Source: Rhodothermia bacterium | Lineage (GTDB): Bacteria > Bacteroidota > Rhodothermia > Rhodothermales > JABDKH01 | Assembly: GCA_018679295.1 (NCBI GenBank) | Contig: JAHHLP010000089.1 | Coordinates: 1-8,879 of the forward strand | DNA: 8,879 bases | Reading direction: 5' to 3' | Shown here: positions 1-7,159 of the stretch, in pieces | Layout: every line of letters starts with the position of its first letter | Position numbering within the stretch: position 1 is the stretch's first letter | The notes under the pieces: model-generated | Told to the model about the DNA's origin: nothing | Database searches by the model: none | What the model saw: only the letters and a program-made list of their open reading frames with translations | Made by a program: the position numbers and the translations under genes

Positions 1-117
1 ATAAGTCGGACTCTCACTCCCTCAGTTGTCAGCCCGCTCTACACGCTTCGTCGTGCTGCGCGATCCCGCGACCATCAGTGATTTCACCACCACCGCTCAC
101 CCCTCCCGCTGACTACC
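1..117. other. Leader region before ldcA, no gene recognised
   Basis: This stretch precedes the GTG start of the first gene. Read in three forward frames it gives only short, low-information open stretches: one ends at the TGA at 79-81, one runs from a TAA at 2-4 to a TGA at 110-112, and one runs without a recognisable start into the next gene. None resembles a protein I know. I see no convincing promoter boxes, no hairpin followed by a T run and no Shine-Dalgarno sequence. The TAA at 2-4 could be the end of an upstream gene cut off by the window edge, but this cannot be supported. Confidence 0.4.
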
Positions 118-1062
118 GTGGCCATTAGTCTCCGAAAGCCGGGTCCAACCCAGCATGGCGAACGCGTGGCGATCGTTGCGCCGGGCAGCCACCCCCCTCT
201 GCAGGAGCTCAAAGCCGGAATGCAGCGCCTCGAAAAGGCCGGCCTTATTCCCGAGAATCGAGTGGGCGCCGACCAGTACGGTTATCTCTCCGGACGGGAT
301 GCGGACCGCGTGAACGCGCTGAACCGCGCCCTCACAAGCCCGGATTTGAAAACCATCTTCTGTGCCCGTGGCGGGTTCGGTACTACGCGCATTCTCGACC
401 GCGTGGACTTCGCAGCGTTGGCCGCCAGCCCGAAGCTCATAGTAGGTTATAGCGACATCACGGCACTCCAGCTCGGTGCGCTCTCGGTTGCTGCCGTACC
501 ATCACTGTCTGCGGCGATGGTAGCCGTGGACTGGCCCGCGATCGCCGAGCCCGAGGCAGGTCTCATCTTGTCGATTCTGAACGGGACTGCAGACACCGGA
601 ATCTACGGTGAGTCCGGGATCGCCATGAAGCCGGCGAGGGCGGGTGCCGTCACGGGACCTCTGGTAGGTGGCAACCTGACCATGGTCTGCAGGCTCATTG
701 GCACGCCTTACCTGCCCGACCTGTCCGAATGTATTCTCTTTTTAGAAGAGGTGGGCGAGGCGCCCTACCGCATCGACGGTCTCTTTTCACAATTACATCT
801 GTCGGGAATACTAGAAAAAATCGGCGGCCTCGTGTTGGGTGCGTTTACTGATGCGGCAGCGAAACCGGGACAGGCTTCTCTCGAACTGGACGATGTCCTG
901 GCGCATTGGGTGGACGTTGCCGGCGTGCCGGCGGCCTCGGGACTTCCGTACGGCCATATCAGCCCGAAGCAACCTATTCCTATCGGAGTCGAGGCCGAGC
1001 TGGTAGTCCATCAAGGCGATGCGTCACTTCGAGCAACTGAACAGCTGACGATACGCCTATGA
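118..1062 (+). CDS. ldcA: LD-carboxypeptidase, peptidase family S66 (LdcA-like)
   Basis: Predicted cytoplasmic serine peptidase that removes the terminal D-Ala from murein tetrapeptides (L,D-carboxypeptidase) during peptidoglycan recycling. At 314 residues it is close to the E. coli enzyme (about 304). The N-terminal domain has VAIVAPGS (17-24), ARGGFGTTRILDRVDF (83-98) and the nucleophile motif GYSDIT with Ser112. The C-terminal domain has GPLVGGNL (180-187), the acidic motif FLEEVGEAPYRID (208-220), where Glu210 or a neighbour should be the catalytic Glu, and PYGH with the probable catalytic His280. The Ser-Glu-His set therefore appears complete. The start is a GTG with no ribosome binding site in front of it; the next in-frame ATG (codon 35) would cut off the conserved APGS region. 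It overlaps purN by ATGA, so it probably leads that operon. The related microcin C immunity protein MccF is in the same family and cannot be excluded, but the length and the cell-wall neighbours favour LdcA. Confidence 0.93.
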   Translation: MAISLRKPGPTQHGERVAIVAPGSHPPLQELKAGMQRLEKAGLIPENRVGADQYGYLSGRDADRVNALNRALTSPDLKTIFCARGGFGTTRILDRVDFAALAASPKLIVGYSDITALQLGALSVAAVPSLSAAMVAVDWPAIAEPEAGLILSILNGTADTGIYGESGIAMKPARAGAVTGPLVGGNLTMVCRLIGTPYLPDLSECILFLEEVGEAPYRIDGLFSQLHLSGILEKIGGLVLGAFTDAAAKPGQASLELDDVLAHWVDVAGVPAASGLPYGHISPKQPIPIGVEAELVVHQGDASLRATEQLTIRL

Positions 1063-1724
1063 GTTCCTCCCCATCGGATCGACTGAGAATTGCCGTCTTC
1101 GCTTCCGGTGGCGGATCGAACTTCGGTGCCATCGCGAAGGCATCGATTGCCGGCCAGCTCCATGCCGACATCGTCGTGTGCCTAACACATCGCAGAGACG
1201 CCGGGGTGCTGACGCGAGCACACGACTTGGGCATCCCCACCGTTGTGATACGACCCCAGGACTTCGGGGGCGAGCCTGAATATGTTGAAAGGCTCCTCGC
1301 CGAACTCGACGCCTACGACGTTCGGATGATCGCGTTGGCCGGCTACCTTAAGAAAATTCCTTCAGAAGTTGTCGCGCGGTTCCGGCATCGTATCATTAAT
1401 ATCCATCCTGCGCTTCTGCCGGCATTTGGCGGCAAAGGTATGTATGGCCGGCACGTACACGAAGCCGTAATCAAATATGGTGCTCGATGGACCGGCGTCA
1501 CGATACATCTGGTTGATGAGGAGTACGACACCGGACCGATTGTCCTGCAGGAGCCCGTTCCTGTGCAGGCGGAAGACACTGCTGAAACGCTTGCCACGAG
1601 AGTGCTAGAAGTAGAGCACCGCCTGTACCCGGAGGCACTGCAGCTATTCGCGACCGGACGTGTCAGTGTGAGCGGCCGCATTGTAAGTTTCGAACCGCAG
1701 TTGAGTCGTAACCCAACGAAGTAA
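1059..1724 (+). CDS. purN: Phosphoribosylglycinamide formyltransferase (GAR transformylase)
   Basis: Transfers a formyl group from 10-formyltetrahydrofolate to GAR, the third step of purine synthesis, in the cytoplasm. The 221-residue product shows the phosphate-binding loop ASGGGSN (15-21), LAGYLKKIP (93-101), and the catalytic segment INIHPALLPAF with Asn114 and His116. It also has DEEYDTGP, in which Asp157 matches E. coli Asp144. The segment FGGKGMYGRHVHEAV (123-137) is the longer version typical of the Bacteroidota-type enzyme and replaces the shorter KYPGLHTH-like stretch of enterobacteria. All three catalytic residues are present, so it should be active. Its ATG lies inside the ldcA stop (ATGA), and its TAA shares a base with the purH ATG, so translation is probably coupled on both sides. 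There is no Shine-Dalgarno sequence. Confidence 0.97.
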   Translation: MSSSPSDRLRIAVFASGGGSNFGAIAKASIAGQLHADIVVCLTHRRDAGVLTRAHDLGIPTVVIRPQDFGGEPEYVERLLAELDAYDVRMIALAGYLKKIPSEVVARFRHRIINIHPALLPAFGGKGMYGRHVHEAVIKYGARWTGVTIHLVDEEYDTGPIVLQEPVPVQAEDTAETLATRVLEVEHRLYPEALQLFATGRVSVSGRIVSFEPQLSRNPTK

Positions 1725-3322
1725 TGATCGAAGTCAAACCTCTTCCCGTTCCAAAAGACCTGCAATCCATTAGGAGGGCACTGCTTTCTGTCTTCGACAA
1801 ATCCGGGATCGCCGAATTCGCAGGCGGACTCCATTCTCGAGGCATCGAACTGGTTTCGACGGGTGGCACCGCGCGCGCCATACGCGACGCTGGTATACCC
1901 GTGACAGACGTTTCTGATATCACGGGATTTCCGGAGATACTCGGCGGGCGGGTCAAGACATTGCATCCGAAAGTCCACGGCGCGCTCCTCGCCCGCCGCA
2001 ATGACCCCGAAGACATCGAGCAACTTCAAGGTCTTGACGTTGCTCCGATCGACCTCGTAGTTGTCAACCTTTATCCTTTCCAGAAGGCGACCGGCAGTGC
2101 CGACGTAACGGACGCGGTTGCGATCGAGAACATAGACATCGGCGGCCCCACGATGCTGCGAGCCGCGGCAAAGAACTTCTTCTTCGTCGGGGTTGTCACG
2201 GATCCGGCCGACTATTCCGAAGTCCTCGACGAGCTCGATCGGAACGAGGGATGCCTCTCTATGACAACCCGGCGACGCCTCGCCACGGCAGCCTTCGAGC
2301 ATACGGCAGCATACGATGGGGCGGTGTACTCCTACTTCACCAAGCCGGCAGCGAATGGCACGGCACGTCACGAAGCTGCACTCAAGGTGGCTCAGCCATT
2401 GGCGCAGCAGCTCAGATATGGAGAGAATCCTCACCAGAACGCCGAATTGTACGGATCGCCCGCTGCGTTCTATGAGCAACTCCATGGCAAGGAGCTTTCA
2501 TACAACAATATTCTCGACCTCAGTGCCGCGCTCCATATAATTACTGAGTTTGAGTCGCACGATCCTACTGTGGCGATACTCAAGCACACGAATCCCTGCG
2601 GCGTCGCCACCTCCGCCACGCTGGCTGAAGCGTATGAAAAGGCGTTTGCGACCGATCGGCAGTCTCCGTTCGGCGGTATCGTGGTTGTCAATCAAACGCT
2701 CGATTTGGAGACTGCCTCGGCCATCGACAAGGTCTTCACGGAGATCATCATAGCGCCTGAGTTCGATGACGATGTTCTGGGGTTTCTCAAGCAGAAGAAG
2801 AACCGCCGACTTATCAGGATCATAACCTCCGCTCGCCACGACATGGCCAGAGACGTACGAAGCGTCGTGGGAGGCAGCCTCGTGCAGGATCAGGATCCTT
2901 CGCTTCCCTCTCCCGATGCGTTCATGAATGACCTCAAGGTCGTTACCAATCGCAAACCGACGGTGAGAGAATTGCTCGATCTCGATTTCGCATGGCGTGT
3001 TGTGAAGTGGGTGAAGAGCAATGCAATCGTTTATGCTCGCGACCGAGCCACTTTAGGCATTGGGGCCGGACAGATGAGTCGCATTGATTCGTCTGAAATT
3101 GCCGTTGCAAAGGGCAAGAAGTCGGAACTCGACTTCTCGGGATGCGTGGTCGCGTCGGATGCCTTTTTTCCCTTTGCAGACGGAGTAGAAGAAGCTGCGA
3201 GGGCCGGTGCGAGCGCTGTGATCCAGCCTGGGGGCTCAATTCGGGATGAAGAAGTAATCGCAGCCGCCGATAATCACGGTATGGCCATGGTGTTCACCGG
3301 CCGGAGGCATTTTAGACATTGA
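1724..3322 (+). CDS. purH: Bifunctional AICAR formyltransferase / IMP cyclohydrolase
   Basis: Catalyses the last two steps of IMP synthesis: formylation of AICAR with 10-formyl-THF, then ring closure of FAICAR. The 532 residues match the full-length family (E. coli 529). The N-terminal cyclohydrolase (MGS-like) domain has LLSVFDKSG (20-28), LVSTGGTA (43-50), GGRVKTLHPKVHGALLAR (74-91) and IDIGGPTMLRAAAKN (137-151). The transformylase domain has RYGENPHQ (231-238), the catalytic Lys287-His288 in KHTNPCG, SPFGGIV, WVKSNAIV, GIGAGQ, SDAFFPFADG and the family-typical C-terminus ending GRRHFRH. Nothing is missing. The ATG overlaps the purN stop as TAATG, which places purN and purH in one transcript. 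mreB follows after 77 bases with no clear terminator, an arrangement I recall from Bacteroidota genomes. Confidence 0.98.
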   Translation: MIEVKPLPVPKDLQSIRRALLSVFDKSGIAEFAGGLHSRGIELVSTGGTARAIRDAGIPVTDVSDITGFPEILGGRVKTLHPKVHGALLARRNDPEDIEQLQGLDVAPIDLVVVNLYPFQKATGSADVTDAVAIENIDIGGPTMLRAAAKNFFFVGVVTDPADYSEVLDELDRNEGCLSMTTRRRLATAAFEHTAAYDGAVYSYFTKPAANGTARHEAALKVAQPLAQQLRYGENPHQNAELYGSPAAFYEQLHGKELSYNNILDLSAALHIITEFESHDPTVAILKHTNPCGVATSATLAEAYEKAFATDRQSPFGGIVVVNQTLDLETASAIDKVFTEIIIAPEFDDDVLGFLKQKKNRRLIRIITSARHDMARDVRSVVGGSLVQDQDPSLPSPDAFMNDLKVVTNRKPTVRELLDLDFAWRVVKWVKSNAIVYARDRATLGIGAGQMSRIDSSEIAVAKGKKSELDFSGCVVASDAFFPFADGVEEAARAGASAVIQPGGSIRDEEVIAAADNHGMAMVFTGRRHFRH

Positions 3323-3363
3323 CACCGCCTCAGTGAAACCGCTTTCCACCAAGATAGTCTTAC

Positions 3364-3388
3364 GGGCGCACCCACCGGCTTAGTGCCC
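3364..3388 (+). promoter_or_regulatory. Small hairpin just upstream of mreB
   Basis: GGGCGC at 3364-3369 can pair with GTGCCC at 3383-3388: six pairs including one G-U wobble, around a 13-base loop. The 3' arm ends 11 bases before the mreB ATG. There is no T run after it, so it does not look like an intrinsic terminator for purH. It could be a leader structure that affects mreB translation, or chance pairing in GC-rich DNA. Confidence 0.2.
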
Positions 3389-3399
3389 AGAAGTAAAGC

Positions 3400-4410
3400 A
3401 TGGGAATTTTCAATCTTGCCACCGACGCGGCCATCGACCTCGGGACCGCGAACACCCTGATATACATCAAGGGAAGAGGCATCGTGCTGAACGAGCCAAG
3501 CATAGTCGCGCTTCACCGCTCGACGCGCAAGGTGATCGCGCTCGGCCACGAAGCTCAGCAGATGCACGAAAGGACGCACCGTGAAATTGAAACGGTCCGG
3601 CCGCTCAAGGACGGTGTTATAGCCGACTTCGAGGTTGCCGAGCAACTGATACGGGGTCTTATCCGCAAGGTGCAGAACAGCTGGATCACGTCGATCCGGC
3701 GTATGGTTATTTGTGTGCCCAGCGGTATCACCGAGGTTGAGAAGCGAGCAGTCCGTGACTCCGCCGAGCATTCGGGGGCGCGCCAGGTGTACTTGATCGA
3801 CGAGCCGATGGCGGCAGCCGTCGGAATTGGATTGAACGTCCAGGAGCCCGTGGGCAACATGATCGTCGACGTGGGCGGCGGCACGACGGAGATTGCTGTC
3901 ATCGCGCTTTCCGGAATCGTAATCGACGAGTCGATTCGCGTTGGCGGCGACGAACTCGACAACGCGATCGTTCAATACTTCAAGCGGAATCACAATCTCC
4001 TGATTGGCCAACGGACGGCAGAGCGAATTAAGTGCGAGGTGGGCAGCGCCGTAGAACTCGACCCGGAGCTCGAGGTGTCCGTCAAGGGTCGTGACCTTGT
4101 TAGTGGCATACCCAAGATCCGAACGATCTCATCGGAGGATGTGCGAGAAGCACTTCGCGAGTCCGTCGGCCAGATAGCCGCTGCTGTTATCCGATGCCTT
4201 GAGAGGACGCCTCCCGAACTTGGTTCGGACATTCTCGAGCGAGGTATTATGCTTACCGGTGGAGGCGCCTTGCTGAAAGGGCTCGACACACTTATTAAGA
4301 ACCGGGTTGATCTTCCGGTGTATGTTGCCGAAGATCCACTGACGGCTGTCGTTCGCGGAACGGGGACCGTTCTTGAGGATATCGAAAAGCATAGCCGTGT
4401 TCTTACCTGA
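3400..4410 (+). CDS. mreB: Rod shape-determining actin homologue MreB
   Basis: Bacterial actin that polymerises on the inner face of the membrane and guides lateral cell-wall synthesis. The 336 residues fit the family (E. coli 347). The short hydrophobic N-terminus (MGIFNL) resembles the membrane-binding start of other MreBs. Motifs in order: phosphate-1 DLGTANTLIY (13-22), NEPSIVAL (31-38), RPLKDGVIADFE (67-78), CVPSGITEVEKRAV (105-118), DEPMAAAVG (134-142) with the hydrolysis-associated Glu135, phosphate-2 IVDVGGGTTEIAVI (155-168), GGDELDNAI (182-190) and the adenosine motif LTGGGALLKGLD (285-296). All nucleotide-contacting segments are intact. Only a weak purine-rich AGAAG lies upstream of the ATG. 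It follows purH by 77 bases and precedes mreC by 33, so it is probably co-transcribed with mreC. Confidence 0.98.
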   Translation: MGIFNLATDAAIDLGTANTLIYIKGRGIVLNEPSIVALHRSTRKVIALGHEAQQMHERTHREIETVRPLKDGVIADFEVAEQLIRGLIRKVQNSWITSIRRMVICVPSGITEVEKRAVRDSAEHSGARQVYLIDEPMAAAVGIGLNVQEPVGNMIVDVGGGTTEIAVIALSGIVIDESIRVGGDELDNAIVQYFKRNHNLLIGQRTAERIKCEVGSAVELDPELEVSVKGRDLVSGIPKIRTISSEDVREALRESVGQIAAAVIRCLERTPPELGSDILERGIMLTGGGALLKGLDTLIKNRVDLPVYVAEDPLTAVVRGTGTVLEDIEKHSRVLT

Positions 4411-4443
4411 CGCGGACCACCGCGGTAACCGGCCAATTAGAGC

Positions 4444-5268
4444 ATGATCAAACTCTGGGACAAGATTGGCGACTGGGTCATCCTGTTCGTCCTTCTTCTC
4501 CTTGCCGGAGTTCTCCTGCGTCTTAAGAACGAGCCTGCTGTAAGAGGCTTGAGAGCACAATCGCTGGAGTTCGCAGCCGGTATTGAAGGAAAGCTCTCCT
4601 GGATCGGCGACTATTTGAGAGCCGTCGACGAGAACTCCCGCCTCCGCACCGATAACATCCGCCTCTCCAGCCAGGTCGCACGATCGCGTGAGGCCGAAAT
4701 CGAAAACCGCCGCTTGCGACGGCTCCTTGGACTTCGCGATACGCTTGCGGCTCCAACTCTCGCGGCCGATATCGTCGCCAAAGACCTTACGCGGCAAAGA
4801 AACCTGTTCACTATCAATGTCGGAAGCCTTGACGGCGTTGAGAGAGATATGGCGGTTATTGACGAGTCGGGAGTCGTAGGCAAGGTGGTTCTCGTCTCGG
4901 AGCGGTATGCCCGTGTCATGCCGTTTCTCAACACGGATATTCGAATCCCCGCCAAAGTGCAGCCCAGCGAGGCACCGGGCATCGTGCGGTGGGACGGGAG
5001 CAGGCGAGACAGACTTATAATGGATCATGTTGTGAAGACAGAGTCCGTTTCGGCGGGCCAGCTCGTCGTTGCGAGCGGCTTTAGCCAGGTCTACCCTCCC
5101 GGCTACCCCGTCGGAAGGATCGATTCGGTAATCGCTCGTCCGGGACGCATCGAATTGGTTCTTCACGTCACACCGGAATCAAATATCGAGAAGACTGAAC
5201 ACGTTTTCGTTGTGTTGGCTCGGCCCGACGACGAACGTGTGGAGGTCGAAAAAGAACAAATCAGATAG
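4444..5268 (+). CDS. mreC: Rod shape-determining protein MreC
   Basis: Bitopic inner-membrane protein of the elongasome. It links MreB to the wall-synthesis enzymes and, in studied species, helps activate PBP2-RodA. The 274 residues contain a short cytoplasmic N-terminus, one membrane span at about 11-27 (rich in Leu, Val and Ile), and a charged coiled-coil stretch at about 60-95 (VDENSRLRTDNIRLSSQVAR and onward). A beta-domain follows, with INVGSLDGVERDMAVI (124-139), GVVGKVV (143-149), and VASGFSQVYPPGYPVGRI (209-226), the typical late MreC signature. The ATG follows mreB by 33 bases without a Shine-Dalgarno sequence. The expected next gene, mreD, is not present; a PBP4-like gene begins almost at its stop codon. 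Confidence 0.95.
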   Translation: MIKLWDKIGDWVILFVLLLLAGVLLRLKNEPAVRGLRAQSLEFAAGIEGKLSWIGDYLRAVDENSRLRTDNIRLSSQVARSREAEIENRRLRRLLGLRDTLAAPTLAADIVAKDLTRQRNLFTINVGSLDGVERDMAVIDESGVVGKVVLVSERYARVMPFLNTDIRIPAKVQPSEAPGIVRWDGSRRDRLIMDHVVKTESVSAGQLVVASGFSQVYPPGYPVGRIDSVIARPGRIELVLHVTPESNIEKTEHVFVVLARPDDERVEVEKEQIR

Positions 5269-5272
5269 ACTG

Positions 5273-6934
5273 TTGACCACACAGCGATTCTACCTTCGGC
5301 TCACGATTCTTCTGGCTCTGATCGGATTTACACTGAGTGCCTGCTCGACGGGGCCGCGTCTAGCCGATACCGGGTGGCCATCGGCAAATGAATTGGCAGT
5401 CGCATCCGCCAGAATCGACTCGGTCTTGTTGGCGCCAGAGTTTGTTGATGCTATCTGGGCAGCACATGTGGTGGATCTGCAGACCGGCCGGCCTCTCTAC
5501 TCTCGGAATGCCCGAAAGAATCTCATCCCTGCGTCAAACGCCAAGCTGTTTACCACGGCCGCGGCGCTGGAACACCTCGGTCCCGACTTTCGATTTGAAA
5601 CCGTCCTCTACGCGGACGGGGAGGTCCGTGGCGATACTCTGTTTGGAGATGTCGTCATCCGTGGAGCGGGTGACCCCACGTTATCGGACCGTTACATGGA
5701 CGATCCACTCGCTGTGCTCCGATCCTGGGCCGATTCCTTGCGCGAACACGGCATTAGCGTCGTGGCGGGCGACATTGTGGGCGACGACAGGCTCTTCGAT
5801 GATCAGCGGCTCGGACTGGGCTGGAATTGGGATAACGAGCAGTACTATTACTCTGCCCAGGTAAGTGCACTGTCGTTCTACGATAACTGCGTCTTTGTAA
5901 CGGCGACCGGGGATTCGATGGGTCATGCGACGACGGTGAGTTGGGAGCCGTTGGAAACCTCCTACGTAACGGTCGAAAACCGAACCCGTACGATCGAATT
6001 TGAAGACCAGAGGTCACGAGATAATTACAGGCGTCGCGGCAGCAACCACATCGTCGCAGCATCACACGTTCCGGAGGGACAATCGATCACGCAGTGCATG
6101 ACCGTCGAGAATCCCGCGGCCTACACGGCGCACGTTTTCAAGGAAGTGCTGCATGGTTCGGGCATCGCCGTTGATGGTTCGGCGCGCAGTTTCTCCCGCA
6201 GCGACGCCGAAGACGGCGACGGTGCATTCACTGTTGAATCCGCGTACGGAGTTGCAGCTGCCGGCGGGACGGACGGAGCACTCGGAGAACGTGTCGCCCC
6301 CGCTCAAGACAGCTCAGCCAAGATGGTGAATGGTCTTCGGAATCAGCCGGCCCGGTGGTCGCGCGTAGCGAGTTATTCTTCACCGCCTCTATCCCGGATT
6401 GCGTATCAGGTTAACAAACAGAGTGAGAACCTCGACGCCGAGCTGCTCTTGCGGGCCGTAGGTGCGTATCGGCCGCCTTCGGATTCGACTCTGCTGCCAG
6501 GCTCGGCGGCCGCCGGCGTGGCCCGTGTCGCACAGACGCTGGGAGCCGCAGGTGTTGACACGTCATACGTGGGACAGGTCGACGGATCGGGGCTTTCGCG
6601 GCGCAATCTGCTTACCGCGCTAGACATTACGAAGCTACTTCGTTACATGTCTCGACATCCGAATCGAATGGTGGCCGAGTCGTTTGTCGTTTCGCTGCCA
6701 GTTGGCGGTCTTGACGGAACACTCGGGTCGCGCTATCGGGAGGGTGCCGTCGCACGGCATTCCGTTGCGGCTAAGACGGGAACCATGACGTTCATCAGCG
6801 CCCTGTCTGGTTACGTGACCGCTCAGAGCGGTCGGACCGTAATCTTTAGTCTTATCTGCAACAACTATTCGACCCCTACCTCCCGGGTGCGTCAGGGGCA
6901 GGATAGTGTCGTGAACATCCTGGCAGGCCTGTAA
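5273..6934 (+). CDS. dacB: D-Ala-D-Ala carboxypeptidase/endopeptidase, PBP4 family (S13), predicted lipoprotein
   Basis: Penicillin-binding protein of family S13 that trims pentapeptide stems or cleaves peptide cross-links outside the cytoplasmic membrane. From the TTG start it has 553 residues. A lipoprotein signal peptide is visible: a basic MTTQRFYLR start, a hydrophobic core and lipobox LSAC with Cys24. The catalytic motifs are complete: SxxK as Ser88-Lys91 (PASNAKLF), SxN as Ser384-Asn386 (NKQSENLDAELLLR) and KTG at 501-503. Supporting motifs are GDVVIRGAGDPTL and VDGSGLSRRN. A Ser/Asp/Gly/Ala-rich stretch of about 50 residues (roughly 308-357) just before SPPLS seems extra. No ATG is available near the start. 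TTG 5273 sits four bases after the mreC stop and gives a compact signal peptide; GTG 5237, overlapping mreC, is the main alternative. It is probably translated with mreC. Confidence 0.94.
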   Translation: MTTQRFYLRLTILLALIGFTLSACSTGPRLADTGWPSANELAVASARIDSVLLAPEFVDAIWAAHVVDLQTGRPLYSRNARKNLIPASNAKLFTTAAALEHLGPDFRFETVLYADGEVRGDTLFGDVVIRGAGDPTLSDRYMDDPLAVLRSWADSLREHGISVVAGDIVGDDRLFDDQRLGLGWNWDNEQYYYSAQVSALSFYDNCVFVTATGDSMGHATTVSWEPLETSYVTVENRTRTIEFEDQRSRDNYRRRGSNHIVAASHVPEGQSITQCMTVENPAAYTAHVFKEVLHGSGIAVDGSARSFSRSDAEDGDGAFTVESAYGVAAAGGTDGALGERVAPAQDSSAKMVNGLRNQPARWSRVASYSSPPLSRIAYQVNKQSENLDAELLLRAVGAYRPPSDSTLLPGSAAAGVARVAQTLGAAGVDTSYVGQVDGSGLSRRNLLTALDITKLLRYMSRHPNRMVAESFVVSLPVGGLDGTLGSRYREGAVARHSVAAKTGTMTFISALSGYVTAQSGRTVIFSLICNNYSTPTSRVRQGQDSVVNILAGL

Positions 6935-6951
6935 CCGCGCGAAGCGAATAT

Positions 6952-6988
6952 CAGGAGGCCGCCTAGCCCTCCCCTGTAAGGCTGTTTT
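6952..6988 (+). terminator. Possible weak terminator after dacB
   Basis: CAGG at 6952-6955 pairs with CCTG at 6973-6976. Inside it, AGG at 6956-6958 pairs with CCT at 6968-6970, with a two-base bulge on the 3' side. A short TTTT run lies at 6985-6988, eight bases beyond the stem. The stem is interrupted and the T run is short and displaced, so this is a weak candidate at best. It does sit where a terminator would be expected, 17 bases after the dacB stop. Confidence 0.25.
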
Positions 6989-7054
6989 GCAAAGATTCGC
7001 CCAAACCTATGCAAACTTATGCACGATTTGTACATTTAAACGTTTAGTTATGCA
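6986..7054. repeat. Cluster of four phased TGCA-centred motifs with a 10-bp palindrome
   Basis: TTTGCAAA at 6986-6993 is a perfect 8-bp palindrome. TATGCA occurs at 7008-7013, 7018-7023 and 7049-7054. The TGCA cores begin at 6988, 7010, 7020 and 7051, giving steps of 22, 10 and 31 bases, close to two, one and three helical turns. The palindrome TAAACGTTTA at 7037-7046 lies between the last two copies. The arrangement could be an array of sites read on one DNA face by a regulator. No known operator consensus is matched. Confidence 0.35.
7008..7038 (+). promoter_or_regulatory. Candidate Bacteroidota-type promoter for hslV
   Basis: TATG at 7008-7011 followed after 19 bases by TACATTTA at 7031-7038 resembles the Bacteroidota pattern TTTG-N19-TAnnTTTG, with one mismatch in each element. 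It would give a leader of roughly 120 bases before hslV. It overlaps two of the TATGCA copies, so a protein bound there could block it. The match is imperfect and has not been scored. Confidence 0.22.
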
Positions 7055-7080
7055 TCCCGGCAGTTCAGTTGTGTATTGAT

Positions 7081-7086
7081 TAGAAT
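7081..7086 (+). promoter_or_regulatory. Candidate -10 hexamer TAGAAT upstream of hslV
   Basis: TAGAAT matches the sigma-70 -10 consensus at five of six positions. No good -35 element lies 16-18 bases upstream, and the nearby TG is one base off the extended -10 position. If used, the leader would be about 75 bases. It is an alternative to the promoter proposed at 7008-7038. Confidence 0.18.
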
Positions 7087-7117
7087 CTGCTGCGACCACT
7101 AATTGATATTTATCATC

Positions 7118-7159
7118 GTGACCTGTGGTTAGGCGCCACCCGCCTCCCAGTCACCTAAC
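7118..7159 (+). promoter_or_regulatory. Inverted repeats in the hslV leader, two alternative foldings
   Basis: One folding pairs GTGAC (7118-7122) with GTCAC (7150-7154), with GTGG (7125-7128) and CCAC (7136-7139) paired inside it. A second folding pairs GTTAGG (7128-7133) with CCTAAC (7154-7159), ending six bases before the GTG start. The arms overlap at 7128 and 7154, so the two cannot both form completely. This could be a leader structure controlling access to the start of hslV. The stems are short, and chance pairing is possible. Confidence 0.25.

Noticed and set aside
1343..2485. Long open frame of 380 codons on the minus strand across purN and purH
   Set aside because: It lies wholly antisense to two genes with complete conserved motifs, and its translation is Arg/Ser/Cys-rich without family features; it is a codon-bias shadow.
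3274..4011. Open frame of 245 codons on the minus strand across the purH end and mreB
   Set aside because: It is the reverse of conserved MreB coding sequence and has no protein-family character.
4129..5166. Open frame of 345 codons on the minus strand across mreB and mreC
   Set aside because: It is antisense to two well-supported genes and shows no recognisable domain, signal peptide or start context.
5388..5864. Forward open frame of 158 codons inside dacB
   Set aside because: It is out of frame with the S13 motifs that run through the same bases, and the product is low in information.
6205..6218. Perfect small hairpin CGCCG-AAGA-CGGCG inside dacB
   Set aside because: A five-pair stem in the coding sequence of a GC-rich Asp/Glu/Gly stretch is expected by chance and has no T run or site context.
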